From Emydura subglobosa (taxonomy: Eukaryota; Chordata; Testudines; Chelidae): a DNA stretch of 64,000 bases. Shown in pieces: positions 10,801-21,623 of the stretch. The position numbers and the translations under genes were made by a program. The stretch covers positions 16,551,999-16,615,998 of the forward strand of contig ML679969.1 of assembly GCA_007922225.1 (NCBI GenBank). Direction: 5' to 3'. The notes under the pieces are model-generated. The model was not told the DNA's origin. It searched no databases and was given only the letters and a program-made list of their open reading frames with translations. Each line of letters begins with the position of its first letter. Position 1 is the first letter of the stretch.

Positions 10801-13800
10801 CCCCAGTCACACATTATTAAATGGTTCTTTAGTGAAGGTTTCTGCAGAGCCAAGTCACACACACCCAATATCAGAGGAATGGAAGCAAGTGATGGGATGA
10901 AGGCCAAGGAGAGGAGGCTTCTGATGCACTTGATATTTGGATAAATACAGGCTATTCAAGTTTGCCTTTAAACCACAGTGGCTAAAAGGGCACACAGAGG
11001 CTGCAGGGCTTCCTCTTGTCCACAGCATTACATCATCAAGGTAGGGGGCACTGCATGGCTATTAAATAGATTCAACAAAGCAAAAGGCTTTAACATTGCC
11101 ATTAACTGCAATTCTCTGTTAATCACTAGTGAAGCTGTGATTGCCTTGTTCCAGGTTTTGGAGGCTGCCATTCAGCCTTGCATTTCTCTCATGAATGGAT
11201 AGGCAGAACAGCATGAAATTTTTCAATACACGTTTTTCATCCAAAAATGGCTTTTGAAATTGTTTTTTTGCAAAAAAAAATTGACATGAAAAATGTAGTT
11301 TGATATTTTTCAAAATCAAATAATCAAAATTAGCGAAAAATTGGAATTTCTCAAAAAATATCATTAAGTACACAAAAAACAAAGAAAAATGTGTCCATTT
11401 ATTGAATTTTAAGAGCAAAGAGACCATTAGGATCATCTAATCTGACCTCCTGCATAAAATAGGCCATAGAACCACGCTCAGTAACTTCTGACAAACAGCC
11501 ACAATTTCTGTTTAAGCTACGGATAACTAGAGATATTCTCATCTTGATTTAAAGATGTCAAGTGATGACAAATTCAACACATCCCTAGGTAAGTTGTTTC
11601 AATTGTTAATTACCCTCATGGGTAAAAATATGATTCTTGTCTGAATTTATCTAGCGTCCACTTCCAACCACTGGATCTTGTAATGCCCTTTTCCTCTAGA
11701 TTAAAGAGCCATCTACTATCAAATCTCTGCTCCATGTAACTACTTGTAGGTGCTTAGACACTATGATGACTGTATAAATACCTGAACAGATATAGCGTGG
11801 CTCTGCGAAGGTAATATCAGATAGAGAGTTCTGCATTATGCATTTACTTTCAAAATGTTATGACTGGGAATGACATGCTGAAACACAGACTTAAACTATT
11901 GGAAATATTCCATGGCTGGAGCAGTGACTTTCGTACTTACGCTTCACCAGCATTGCCTGCTCCAGGAAATTCTGGTTGTACACACAGCAGTTTATGCCCT
12001 GTAGTTGGTGTTTGAAAGTCTCTTTCCCCTTCATACAGCTGCCAATCTTCTGTTCCACTCACATCCTTGCTCTTACATTTGCCCTGTAGTTTGCCTTTTG
12101 TATGTAGGCCAGCAGCGAGATTAATATATTCAGGAGTAAAGTGAGGCATATCCTTAAAGTCTTCCACACTGATCTGAACTATGTGACTTGGTGACAGCAG
12201 TCGAATAATATCAATCAGGAGCAGCAATCCAACACCTTTAGGGATGGGGAGGAGGGAGAGAGAACACAGTTTGCACAAGGTAGTGCAATCACACCAGGTA
12301 AGCAGCTTGAAGATCTGAATCTTGGTTATTAGAGACACAGGAGTATCTCTCAATGGTTTTTAGAGACTTAAAATAAGCTCACACAGAATTAGTTATATTT
12401 CCCAGTCTCAGAACAGTTGCAAACTGTGCATTATGGCATGTGTACTGTTAAGGTACAGCATTAATCTTTCAATGCATCTCCAGAGATTAGATGTACGCTG
12501 GTTTACCTTTCACCCATCCCATTGTATTGATGATCAAAGGCACTTCTTTCTTGTAGGAGTTAAACACATATTTTACTGTGTCGATATATCTTTCAGTATC
12601 CTGATCACAGCTAGCTTCTCCATAATACACCATTTTTCGTGGCATTCGCTGATGAGTGAATGGTGGACCTGAAAAAAAGATACATTGAAGATGAACAGTA
12701 AATAATTGCAAGTTTCAGTAATTCAAAGAAAGCTGTCAAAGAGTTAGCAAAAAACCCTATTCCTGAAGCACACATGCTCAATCCCTATCTACACTGATAG
12801 GAGTTATTCTTCCTCAGTTTGTATTCAGTTGTTTCATCTTTTTTGAAAAGGCACATGTTTTAAGATTTTCTCCACTTACTCTTATAAACCCTTCCTCTGC
12901 CCTGGAAATCATTTCCTTTCTACTCTCAGTATATAGTCAAAGACAGTCAGTCTAGATGTCTGAGTGTCAGAGACCTGATAAATCCACTAATGTGGTATGA
13001 AACTATTCCGTTCTTAAATGAGTTTATAAATCAATTCAGATTAACTACTAGTCTAGAAATCAGTTTGAGCAAGATAGCAGTTTTTGGTCCGGAAGCAAAA
13101 AAGGAACACTAATTTGGAATGACAAAAGGATTGTTTGCATTAGAATTTAACAGTGTAAATACATTAGTTTTTTTCCTTCCATGATGACAGAGCAGCCCAG
13201 GGCAAACAGCTGCTCCAAAAAAAGGAGACCAAATTTGACCACACCATTTGATGGCTGGGAACCAATGCTCTTTGGAGACATGCAAGACCATACCTACTAG
13301 CATGTTTTCTACTTACGATTTTTCAAAACTTAGGACAATATTCCTCCCTCTTTTTCCCATCCCAAACTTAACAACTTTAAAATTTAAAACCAGGATGAGA
13401 AGTTAAAAAAACCATAGGTTTCAAGCACAAATCCCAGAAACTTCTAGGGGCTTTTACATTTAAAAACATGTACTTTATGACCCACACCACTATCTGCACA
13501 TTTCAAAAACATTAATAAATTTATCCTAAAGCTTCACTGAGGTATACAAGTATTATTCCCACTTTTACAGATGGGGAACTGAAGCAGAGAGATTAAATAA
13601 TTTGCTCAAGGTGTCACAGGAAGTCCATGGTAAAGGGAAAACTAACCTAGGTCTCCTACGTCCCAGGCCAACATCAGATACAAAAGACCATCCTCTCCCC
13701 CACTCCCATAAAATATGTGAAAACCAAGAAGGGAGAATAACTTGCCTTGTACTTCTGATTTCCTAGAGATATCACATTGGAGGATTTCACTCCCAGGTCT

Positions 13801-15227
13801 TAGCTCCTTACCACAAACTTGGCAGGCCTCCTTCACTTATAAGGTTTTTTGAACCTTGAGTAGAGGTAATGTGGTTCTGTTAAGACACAGGAGTGAGAAT
13901 CCTTCACAGACAGTACCTTTAGAGAATAATAAAATTTATTTCTGGTGACAAGAATACTGCAAAATACATACCAAGACACGGCTCTGACACGTTAATTAAG
14001 GACACGCAGCCGGGTGGTGTAAACTCTGTCTGTCCAAGATCACATTCCAAATATTCAACACAAGGAAGGCTATAATAAAAGAATAAAGATATTTTAGAGG
14101 CCCTACATATTAGCACCTCTGTAAATAACATGGAACAACACTTTACTTAAAATATATCAGGAAAATAATCCAATTTTAACTGCCAAAAACACAATGAAAA
14201 TCTCAATACACTGAATAAGATCATTAGCTTTCTCCCTCTATTTAACAGACTGTAATGGTCAGGAAATGACAGGTCTGCACCAGGTAGAGAGCATGATCTG
14301 GAGCAGTAACAGCCCGATACCATTCGAGTCTTGAAAAGAGAGACTGCCAATCAATGCCAAATTGCACAAGTGGTACAGACAGATGCGGACTATGAGACCA
14401 AAATCATTTAAAGAGATGGACGATCTTATACTTTGACCACAGGACAGAATCCAGGTCTCCTGACTCTATCCCCAGCTTTACCAAGAAAGATGAGAGACTT
14501 TGGGCGAGTTACAATCTTTCTACTTCAGTTTCTCCTCTGTAAAATGTGGTTGATCATACTCCCTCATTATATTTCATTCTTCGATGTCTGAAATGATTTT
14601 AAATACTCAAAAAGAGACATTTGAACTAGTCAAATTACAGCAGAATATTAAGTAGCCTATTTTAAAAAGTCTATTCTGCAAATAACATGAAGCAAAATTT
14701 ATTTTAAAATATCCAAATCCCCACTAATTATTTATAAGTAATCCTAACAATTTTTCTTGTCCAGATCATAAAAGACTCTAAAATTTGAGTCTTACAGGAT
14801 AAAAAAAATAAATCACTCACTGATTCAGCAACAGGTTAATGAGATATCTGTTAAATGTTGATTTTCCAATACTTTTTGGGCCACACACCAGAATGACAGG
14901 GCAACCATCATCTTCCTCTGGAAAAATAAACATACCCTGAAATGAATCATTACTATAAATTAATCTGATGTGTCCTATTCCACACAAGTTTACAAAAAAA
15001 AGTCACAACTTAATCTCAGGAGCTGAGCATTTTCACATAACATGGGCTTGTACTTGGAAACCAGAACAGGATAGCTTTGTATAAAGGGGAAGAGGAGGGT
15101 ATTTACTTTTATAAACACAAAATAAAAAGCCTTCTAAAAGAGGGAGGACTCCAACACTTGGCACAAAACCAGCCTTGTAAAATTTTACTTGCCTATGGCA
15201 AATTATTTTTTGGGAGCTAGATAAGAA

Positions 15228-15278
<51 letters not shown>

Positions 15279-18200
15279 TCATCATAAAGGCAGGCATATT
15301 CGTTTTTGTGGCAGATCAGCAAGGCTGCACAAAGCCTTATGGGTGATATAAACACTCCTTCCTCTCCTTCCAAGTACCTCAAAATGAGGTAACACACTGT
15401 TTGGTTCAGAATCTCTCCAAGGCTTTTAATACTAAAAGAGGATTCAGCCCAAGCTTATTCCTATTGTCAGGGCATAGTTTCAGAAGCATGAACTTAAGAA
15501 ACAAACTCTGAGAAAGGAGATTTTGCACCCTTTAGATTACTGCAAAATTTAACATTCAGTTCCCTTAATTTAAGATACTCACCACAACACACTCGGATTA
15601 ACTCTTCAACTGCCGAAACCGAACTCTCTGACAAAAGCAGGCCGCTTTCAGAATCACGTTTCCCAATACCAATAGAAGCTAGAGCTGCATCTTCCGGCGT
15701 GAAGCAAGGATCCTTTTGTCTCTAGAGATAAGCATGCATATAGCATAGAAAGGTTTTAGAAAATTGATACAGAACACCACATAACTCCAGAATAACTTCT
15801 ATTGTCTTATATGGCTGGACAATGGTACCAGCATAGAATGATCTAGTCACATTAATTGTGTTCTCTGTTCTAATTCTACAGGCATCTTAAGTCCAGGTTA
15901 TAGGAAGGAAACATATAGGAACAAGGTTTCATTTTCACTGACATTCTAACCCCCTACTTACTACAGCAAATGGCGCCTTAGAAACACCACAGATGGACAT
16001 GGCTGTAACATGGGGATAATGATACTGTCCTCTTTTATAAAGCACTTTGAGATCTACTAATGAAGAGCTAGGTATTATTATACACAAGTCTATAGTGTTC
16101 AGACCATTAGAATCCATCAGAAGCCAGTCTTATTATCGAAAGGCATGGTAGCACAGTGTACATTGAAAGTCACATGACAGACAATAGGAAGATGACATGA
16201 TTGGAGCATGAAGCGAGGTGCTCTAGACGCAATAATGGGGCTGGGCCAGTCAAGTGGAGCTGCTACCAACTGCAGACAGAATAGGAAACAGTAGAGGGCT
16301 GGGAGGTGTGGGGGAGAAAAGTATGGGAAGACAGTAGCAAGAAAGTGACTGGAACAGAGAACTAAGTAGTAAAAGAGGAAGTGAAATTCTGGCAAAAGAT
16401 AGATCCAAGCACCTATCAAATTTACCGATGTGAAAAACATGTCAGAGACCATGAAATCTGGTCTCCACCATGAAATCTGGTCTCCACCATGAAATCTGGC
16501 TATTGGGGGGCGGGGGGGTGTCACGATATTGCCACCTATACTTTTGTGCTGCCTTCAGAGCTAGGCGGCCAGAAAGCAGCAACTTCTGGCCAGGCACCCA
16601 GCTCTGAAGGCAGCACCACCACTAGCTCCACTGCAGAAGTTAGGGTGGCAAGGTATGGTGGGGGTCATCCCTTTTTGTGGAGGGCATGACCACCTTACGT
16701 TGGACGACCACCCAAGTCACCATGGTCAGAGGGGGGCTGTGGTCACACACACCCCACACACAGCCAGTCAACTCCTGAGCGCTCCCGGGGACTGGTCAGA
16801 TCCACCTCTGGGAACCTCCCCTGTCTGCAGGAAGCTTTGCAGCTGCTGGGTACGATCCCGGCTTTGAAGGCAGCACTGCCACCAGAAGCAGTGAAGAAGT
16901 GAGGGTGGCATGATATGGTATTCCCACTCTTACTTCTCGGCTGCTGCTGGTAGCGGCGCTGCCTTCAGAGTTGGACTCGCAGCCAGCAGCCACTGCTTTC
17001 CAGCCACCCAGCTCTGAAGGCAGTGCCACTGCCAGGAGCAGCGCAGAAGAATGGCAATACCATGACCCCCTGTAATAGCCTTGTGACACCCCTCCCCCAT
17101 ACCACTCTTTTAGGCTGGGACCCTCATGGTTAAAACACCGTAAAATTTCAAATTTAAATATCTAAAATCATGAAATTTAAGATTTTTTAAAATCCTATGG
17201 ATCGTGAAATTTACTGAAATGGACCGTGAATTTGGTAGGGCCTTAATCATATATATAAAAGAATAAATTACAACTAACTCATATGGTTATAATTCCATCA
17301 ATGTTACAGCAACAGGTTAATTAAATATCTGTTAAATGTTGACTTTAATGACTACATAGATGACTCAACTTTTGGTTTTATGGGTAGTAATCAGAATACT
17401 ACCATGGAACAATACCCGCTTAATTCACACTTCTCTAGAAATTAGTCTGAATTTTATACATATACACATGCTGTTTTTCTGACCCACATTTTTATTGCTC
17501 CACAACTGCTCTTCTCCTAGAGTCATGCAAATTTTTCTTCTTCATAAAACAATTCCCATAGTGTAATCTTGAACAAATGCAAGATTTCAATTAAGTAAGC
17601 AAACGGAAGAAGTATTTCACCTTTACTTTGAAGATATGGGAGAAATCTGGGTGACTAAGAATGAATCTTGTAAATGAGGTATCCAGACTCTCCAACAGCA
17701 CCACGGAACACAAAGGGGCAAAATTTTTCATCAGTTTAATTCTGGCATCTACAAGGTGACAATAGTTAGTCTTAAAACACTGTATTTCACACAAATTAGA
17801 GTTCAAGTCCAAAACTGATACAATGAGCAAATACTTTTTACATTATCTGACCTTCATAACACCTGTGAGGTAGACATTACCCCCCATTTGACAAATGTGG
17901 AAAGAGAAGCAAAGATCTTATGTGATTTGCCGAAGAAATCAGTGATATGCAGAATTAGAACTCATGAGTTCCTAATTTCCAGTCCTGTGCTTGAAAAAAA
18001 TAGACTACACTGCTCTCATGGAAAATGAGAAAGTATATTCATATCCTAAAGTAAGGTAATAGATAAAACTTAGCCATTTTTATTGCCATAAAAATGGCAA
18101 AGGCCATCTTGATCTTGAAAGTTCACTAATGACTATATGTACTATAAACCAAATGTTCATGTGTATGAACTTAGTTTGGGAAAGATGCTAGCTGGACAGT

Positions 18201-19803
18201 CATAAGGATGGTGGTCCCCACTGAACAGATAGAGCATTGAAAGTAGGAGTGCAAAGATCCCACACACCCCACCCCTCAATCAGATGAGTTATTATGATCA
18301 CTTAGGCTATGTCTACATTACAGACCTTAAAGCAGCACAGCTATACCGCTGCAGCTGCACCACTGTAACATCTCCCATGCAGCCGCTCTATGCTACATAG
18401 ATGGAGAGAGCTCTCCAGTGGTAGCTATGTCAGCAGGAGAGTGTCTCCACTTGCACTATGCTGTGCTGTTGGTGAAATTTATGTGGGAGAGGGGGTGTCT
18501 TTTTCACACCCTTGATGAACAAAAGTTTTACCGACAAAAGTGCTAGTGTAGACACAGCCTGTCAATCTGACTTCTTATATAAAACAGGCCATAAAATTTC
18601 ACCCAGTGATTCCTGCTTCTTGCGCAACAACTTGTGATTGAATAAAGCACATCTTTTAGAAAAATCATCCAGTCTTGATTTAGGGACTTCCAGCAATGTA
18701 GAATTTACTACAGCTTTTGGTAATCTGAACCAACAGTAAATTACCTTCACAGTTAAAAATTTGATTCTAATGGAAAGTTATTCTACTTTGCCTCTACAGA
18801 AATAGCCAGAAGCAGCGTCAACAGCAATAGTGGTGATGGGGACATGTATCTAGCCAGCAACCACCCTCACTCATTTCACATAGGTCATTGAATAGTGTCC
18901 AGCAAAGATGACTTTTGATCACCAATCTAGACTGCATTCAGAATGGCGACAGAGAGATGAAAGACTTATACAACAACAAGGCCTCTGGAATTCTTCAGTC
19001 TCCCCCAAAGCAGTCGCTTGAAGGTAGCTCTACTATCACCAGCCCTAACAGCATGGCTCTTCACACCCCCTGAAACACACGGCTCAGCTAAGCCCATGCT
19101 TACCCTGTGGCACACGATGGGCTCTCAGCATCGCCCTGGCAGATAGCCTCATCTCCTTCTTGGACTGCTCCAGTGTTTCGTAGGTCACTGCTTCGATGGT
19201 CAGGGCACAGTGGGTCTGAGGGGACAAGAGGTCGTAGGGAGGCTGCTCCTGCGTGATGGTAAATCCGAACACCTGCACTGCACCGTACAGGCAGCTCAGC
19301 CGGCATTTCCCAGTGAATGTCAGCTTCTGCGGAGGGGGAAGAGCAGAAGATGAGGCACTGCCTGAGACCCGCAACAGAGAGCCTGCCCCCATGGTAGCTC
19401 ACACCGGGCGGCGCCGCCGGGCTTCCCCTCCCTCCGGCCAGGAGGTGAAGTGAGGTGCCACCCTCCCCCTTCCAACGGCCGCGCCCCTCCCCGGCCGGAC
19501 CTGGGCGTGCAGCAGGAGTAGCACCACGGCGCCCTCAGCGGCCTCCACCGCGGCTAGGCTATGCGCTGCCGGGGCCGCCTCCTCCTCGCCGCCCTCCGGG
19601 CCCGGCGCCTGCAGCAGCCCCGAGCTCACGGAGGTGGCGTATTCCCGCCAGCAGTCCTGGCCGGGCTGCTCTCGCCGCTGATGGGCCGCAACCGCGGGGC
19701 CTGAGCCCGGGACCCCCTGCCGGCGGCCGCGGCTCAGGCGCTTCCGCGGAGGCAGGGCCCTACGGGCCGGGAGAAAGCGGCGGAGAGCGGACGGCCGGGG
19801 CAT
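7869..19803 (-). CDS. NOL9: NOL9, polynucleotide 5'-hydroxyl kinase (12 coding exons)
   Basis: Nucleolar Clp1/Grc3-family kinase that phosphorylates RNA 5' ends during pre-rRNA (ITS2) processing. Exons, in transcript order: 19501-19803, 19104-19326, 17621-17748, 15583-15721, 14821-14917, 13972-14069, 12507-12668, 11941-12235, 10328-10439, 9722-9899, 8362-8495, 7869-7985. All have GT-AG borders and sum to 1986 nt, giving 661 aa plus stop. Human NOL9 is about 702 aa. The Walker A loop GPKSIGKST is at residues 277-285, followed by the family motifs YLECDLGQTEFTPPG and LIINTMGW. The C-terminal domain ends KKHLKRREHSRS. The ATG at 19803 has a better context (GCCGCCATG) than an in-frame ATG 48 bases upstream at 19851. 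Introns hold MITE, SINE and palindromic repeats. No lesion is seen. Confidence 0.96.
11415..11740. repeat. Dispersed repeat (GACCATTAGGATCATCTAATC type)
   Basis: Begins with an 'agaccattaggatcatctaatctgacctcctg' type block, as often seen dispersed in turtle genomes (from memory; family name not recalled). A more diverged relative lies at 18561-18780. Both share an AGTCTTGATTTA-like segment and a later GTTAAAAATTTGATTCT-like segment. It lies in NOL9 intron 8. Confidence 0.5.
13540..13660 (-). repeat. MIR-like SINE fragment
   Basis: Reads as the reverse of a MIR/CORE-SINE: CACTTTTACAGATGGGGAACTGAAGC, then TTGCTCAAGGTGTCACAGGAAGT, then a 'CTAGGTCTCCTA' block. NOL9 intron. Confidence 0.55.
14430..14580 (+). 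repeat. SINE tail fragment, MIR-like
   Basis: Contains CCAGGTCTCCTGACTC and TTCAGTTTCTCCTCTGTAAA, the usual SINE/MIR motifs, in diverged form. NOL9 intron 5. Confidence 0.45.
14821..14917 (-). CDS. NOL9: NOL9 exon 5, Walker A exon
   Basis: Encodes EEDDGCPVILVCGPKSIGKST and onward. Gly277, Gly282, Lys283 and Ser284 form the ATP-binding P-loop. Acceptor TTTTCCAG and donor GTGAGTG are both strong. Confidence 0.95.
15231..15275. repeat. Compound microsatellite (TC)16(AC)7
   Basis: Uninterrupted TC run at 15231-15262 joined to an AC run up to 15275, in NOL9 intron 4. Confidence 0.97.
15985..16095 (+). repeat. SINE 3' tail fragment
   Basis: Shows 'ATGGGGATAATGATACTGTCC', then AAAGCACTTTGAGATCTACT and GAGCTAGGTATTATTAT, typical of the 3' half of turtle tRNA-derived SINEs (from memory). 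NOL9 intron 3. Confidence 0.5.
16447..17245. repeat. NOL9: Complex palindromic repeat in NOL9 intron 3
   Basis: Starts with a 19-base unit (CCATGAAATCTGGTCTCCA) at 16449 and 16468, with a partial third copy at 16487. The block CTGCCTTCAGAGCT and its inverse alternate at about 16552, 16601, 16865, 16969 and 17011, making nested inverted repeats. The right edge reads GGACCGTGAATTTGGTAGGG. It resembles a non-autonomous transposon common in turtles, but the family is not identified here. Confidence 0.65.
17855..17985 (-). repeat. MIR-like SINE fragment
   Basis: Shows CACCTGTGAGGTAGACATTA, CCCATTTGACAAATGTGGAA and a 'GATTTGCCGAAG' block in MIR order. NOL9 intron 2. Confidence 0.5.
18304..18560. 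mobile_element. MITE with AGGCTATGTCTACA-type inverted ends
   Basis: The left end AGGCTATGTCTACATTA and the inverse of the right end, AGGCTGTGTCTACACTA, match over about 16 bases. It is about 257 bp with no coding capacity. Clear target duplications are not visible. The second copy of the 11415 repeat begins at its right edge. Confidence 0.65.
18561..18780. repeat. Dispersed repeat, second copy of the 11415 family
   Basis: Shares TCTGACTTCTTATATAAAAC, CAGGCCATAAAA, CCAGTCTTGATTTAG and a TTAAAAATTTGATTCT block with the copy at 11415-11740, in the same order and orientation. Confidence 0.5.
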
Positions 19804-19821
19804 GGCGGCCTCCACGGCAAC

Positions 19822-19831
19822 TCTCGCGAGA
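19822..19831. promoter_or_regulatory. NOL9: TCTCGCGAGA palindromic promoter element, NOL9
   Basis: Exact TCTCGCGAGA about 19 bases upstream of the NOL9 ATG. This palindrome is a known core-promoter element of CpG-island housekeeping genes. A near copy (TATCGCGAGA) lies at 19960-19969. Confidence 0.7.
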
Positions 19832-19899
19832 ATCGCCCCCCTCCCTCCCATTGAGGGATGGGGAGTATAGCGAGACTCGGGGCGGGGCCTACGGGATCG

Positions 19900-19907
19900 C
19901 ACGTGAC
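19900..19907. promoter_or_regulatory. NOL9: E-box-type CACGTGAC site in the NOL9 promoter
   Basis: CACGTGAC lies between the two CGCGAG-type sites and next to a GGGGCGGGGCC Sp1-like site (about 19879-19889). This is the kind of site bound by USF, MYC or TFE3; occupancy is unknown. Confidence 0.4.
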
Positions 19908-19959
19908 CTCACCCGGCCCCAGCTTCTCCACTGCGGAGCCGATAGCGAAGGGAGGGAAT

Positions 19960-19969
19960 TATCGCGAGA
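19960..19969. promoter_or_regulatory. NOL9: TATCGCGAGA, second CGCG palindrome-like element
   Basis: Differs from TCTCGCGAGA at one base and lies 138 bases upstream of the first copy. Confidence 0.5.
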
Positions 19970-19985
19970 TCCGCCTGAAACAGCC

Positions 19986-20321
19986 CTCCCCCCCGTGCCC
20001 TAGGGTCAGAGACATGGTGCCCACACCCCCCCCACCATGCCCTGGGGTCAGAGACAGGTGCCCACAACCCCTGGGTGCCCTGGGGTCAGGGATATGGTGC
20101 CCACAACCCCGCCCCCGTGCTCTGGGGTCAGAGACACGGTGCCCACAACCCGCGCGCCCCCGTGCTCTGGGGTCAGAGACACGGTGCCCACAACCCCTCC
20201 CCCCGTGCCCTAGGGTCAGAGACACGGTGCCCACAACCCGCACCCCACCGTGCCCTGGGGTCAGAGACATGGTGCCCACAACCCCTGCATGCCCTGGGGT
20301 CAGGGATATGGTGCCCACACC
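19986..20321. repeat. GC-rich minisatellite, eight units of about 33-45 bp
   Basis: Each unit carries a variant of GCCCTGGGGTCAGAGACA followed by GGTGCCCACA. Units start near 19997, 20039, 20077, 20117, 20162, 20206, 20250 and 20289. Spacing varies through C-rich linkers. The array is open in several frames on both strands purely because of its composition. Confidence 0.93.
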
Positions 20322-21144
20322 TCTGTGACCCCACACCCACTTTCCTGGCCTGTGGCACTAGGCTGGTGCTTGTGCCTAGGGGTACCCATTGACCAAACTA
20401 AATGGAGCAACAAGAGGTTCCCTTGCATCTCATTCTCCACTAAGGGAAAGGTCAAGGGCTGGGCCCAGCTAGGCTAAGCCTCCTGCAGGTCTCACTGAAC
20501 TGTACCCCGTTGCAAACCCAGAGTGAGCAGGGGATAACATTGACATGAAAAGAGCTCTGGGCTCCTCCCTGCACCTGCTCCTTAGTGCACAAAGTCTCCA
20601 GCACAGGGACTGTCTGTACTGATGTGTCCTGTATGTTGTAGGCATCAAGAAAATAATAAAAGGGCCAGCTGCACGCTCTGCCCTCCTTTGCCTGCACTCC
20701 CCATTATCTCTTCTCCCTCAGAGTCCATCCCAAAAGGGGAACTCATCCACTAGCCCGGTTAGACCAGTCACAAACCCCAATGTTAGTGATCAACACTTAT
20801 TATTTGTCAAGTGCTGGTAGTGAACGTGGTTCCTTCCCCAGCAAGTTTAGCATCTCAAGTGTACATATGTGACACAGAAGAAGATTCGTAGGAATCACTT
20901 ATGATGGTAATTTATCTTTTATGACCTTTGTGAGCCCCAAAGAAGAAGTAGTTCGTTAGCAGAGATTCTGATGTACATTACACACTGACTTTTTTCTCTT
21001 CCCCTTCCCCATTACATGCAGTATGTAGTGCAACATATACAGTAGTTATATCAAAACACTCCTAAATGCCCATAGCAAAAGCCACATACAACCCACTGTA
21101 AATCTTAAAACACTCCAACCCTGGGGACTTGTTGAATTAAACTA

Positions 21145-21250
21145 TAAAATAAATAGCAAGAGTCCTGTGGCACCTTAAAGACTAACACATTTATTTGGGC
21201 ATAAGCTTTCATGGGCAGAAACCCACTTCATTGGATGCATATAATATAAA
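21145..21250 (-). repeat. Dispersed repeat fragment (TGGCACCTTAAAGACTAACA)
   Basis: Contains GTGGCACCTTAAAGACTAAC, 'TTTATTTGGGCATAAGCTTTC' and 'CCCACTTCATTGGATGCAT', a repeat tail very common in turtle genomes (from memory), here in antisense. Confidence 0.55.
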
Positions 21251-21623
21251 GAACTCCTCAGTTTAAAAGTGAAGGGGAGGTGGGAGAAAATAACCCCAGA
21301 GAGAGTACCTCCCTGAAAATCATGACCTGGTTAATTCATGCCATTTCCACTGACCACTGGGCCTGGGCTCACCTGCAGAATTTCACAATAGATACATTCC
21401 TGGTTTGTTTGTTTATTTTACCTCAAAGCAAAACTTCCTCCCTTCCTGGGAAAGTGTGAAGTCCTAGTTCCTGGGTACATGTGTCTGTGGCATTTGCAGA
21501 TGTGTAGGTTATGTAAATAATCCAAGGTACTTCAGGATCCGAGATTCTAGCTTCATCTGAGAGGCAATAAGTGTTCATTATCCACTTCCCAGCCCCTTCT
21601 CTACAGAGCTCTGTGCTGAAAGC

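Larger units (their letters stand above)
19804..21623. other. NOL9-TAS1R1 head-to-head intergenic region
   Basis: Holds the CpG-rich NOL9 promoter (about 19804-19985), an eight-unit minisatellite (19986-20321), an unremarkable stretch, a dispersed-repeat piece (21145-21250) and the TAS1R1 5' flank. No TATA box is evident immediately upstream of the TAS1R1 ATG. Confidence 0.7.

Noticed and set aside
19455..20003. 182-codon plus-strand frame over NOL9 exon 1
   Set aside because: It is the antisense of a GC-rich exon and runs into the minisatellite; lack of stops follows from composition.
19986..20321. CRISPR-like array
   Set aside because: The units are tandem, with no unique spacers of constant length, in a vertebrate genome. 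It is a minisatellite.
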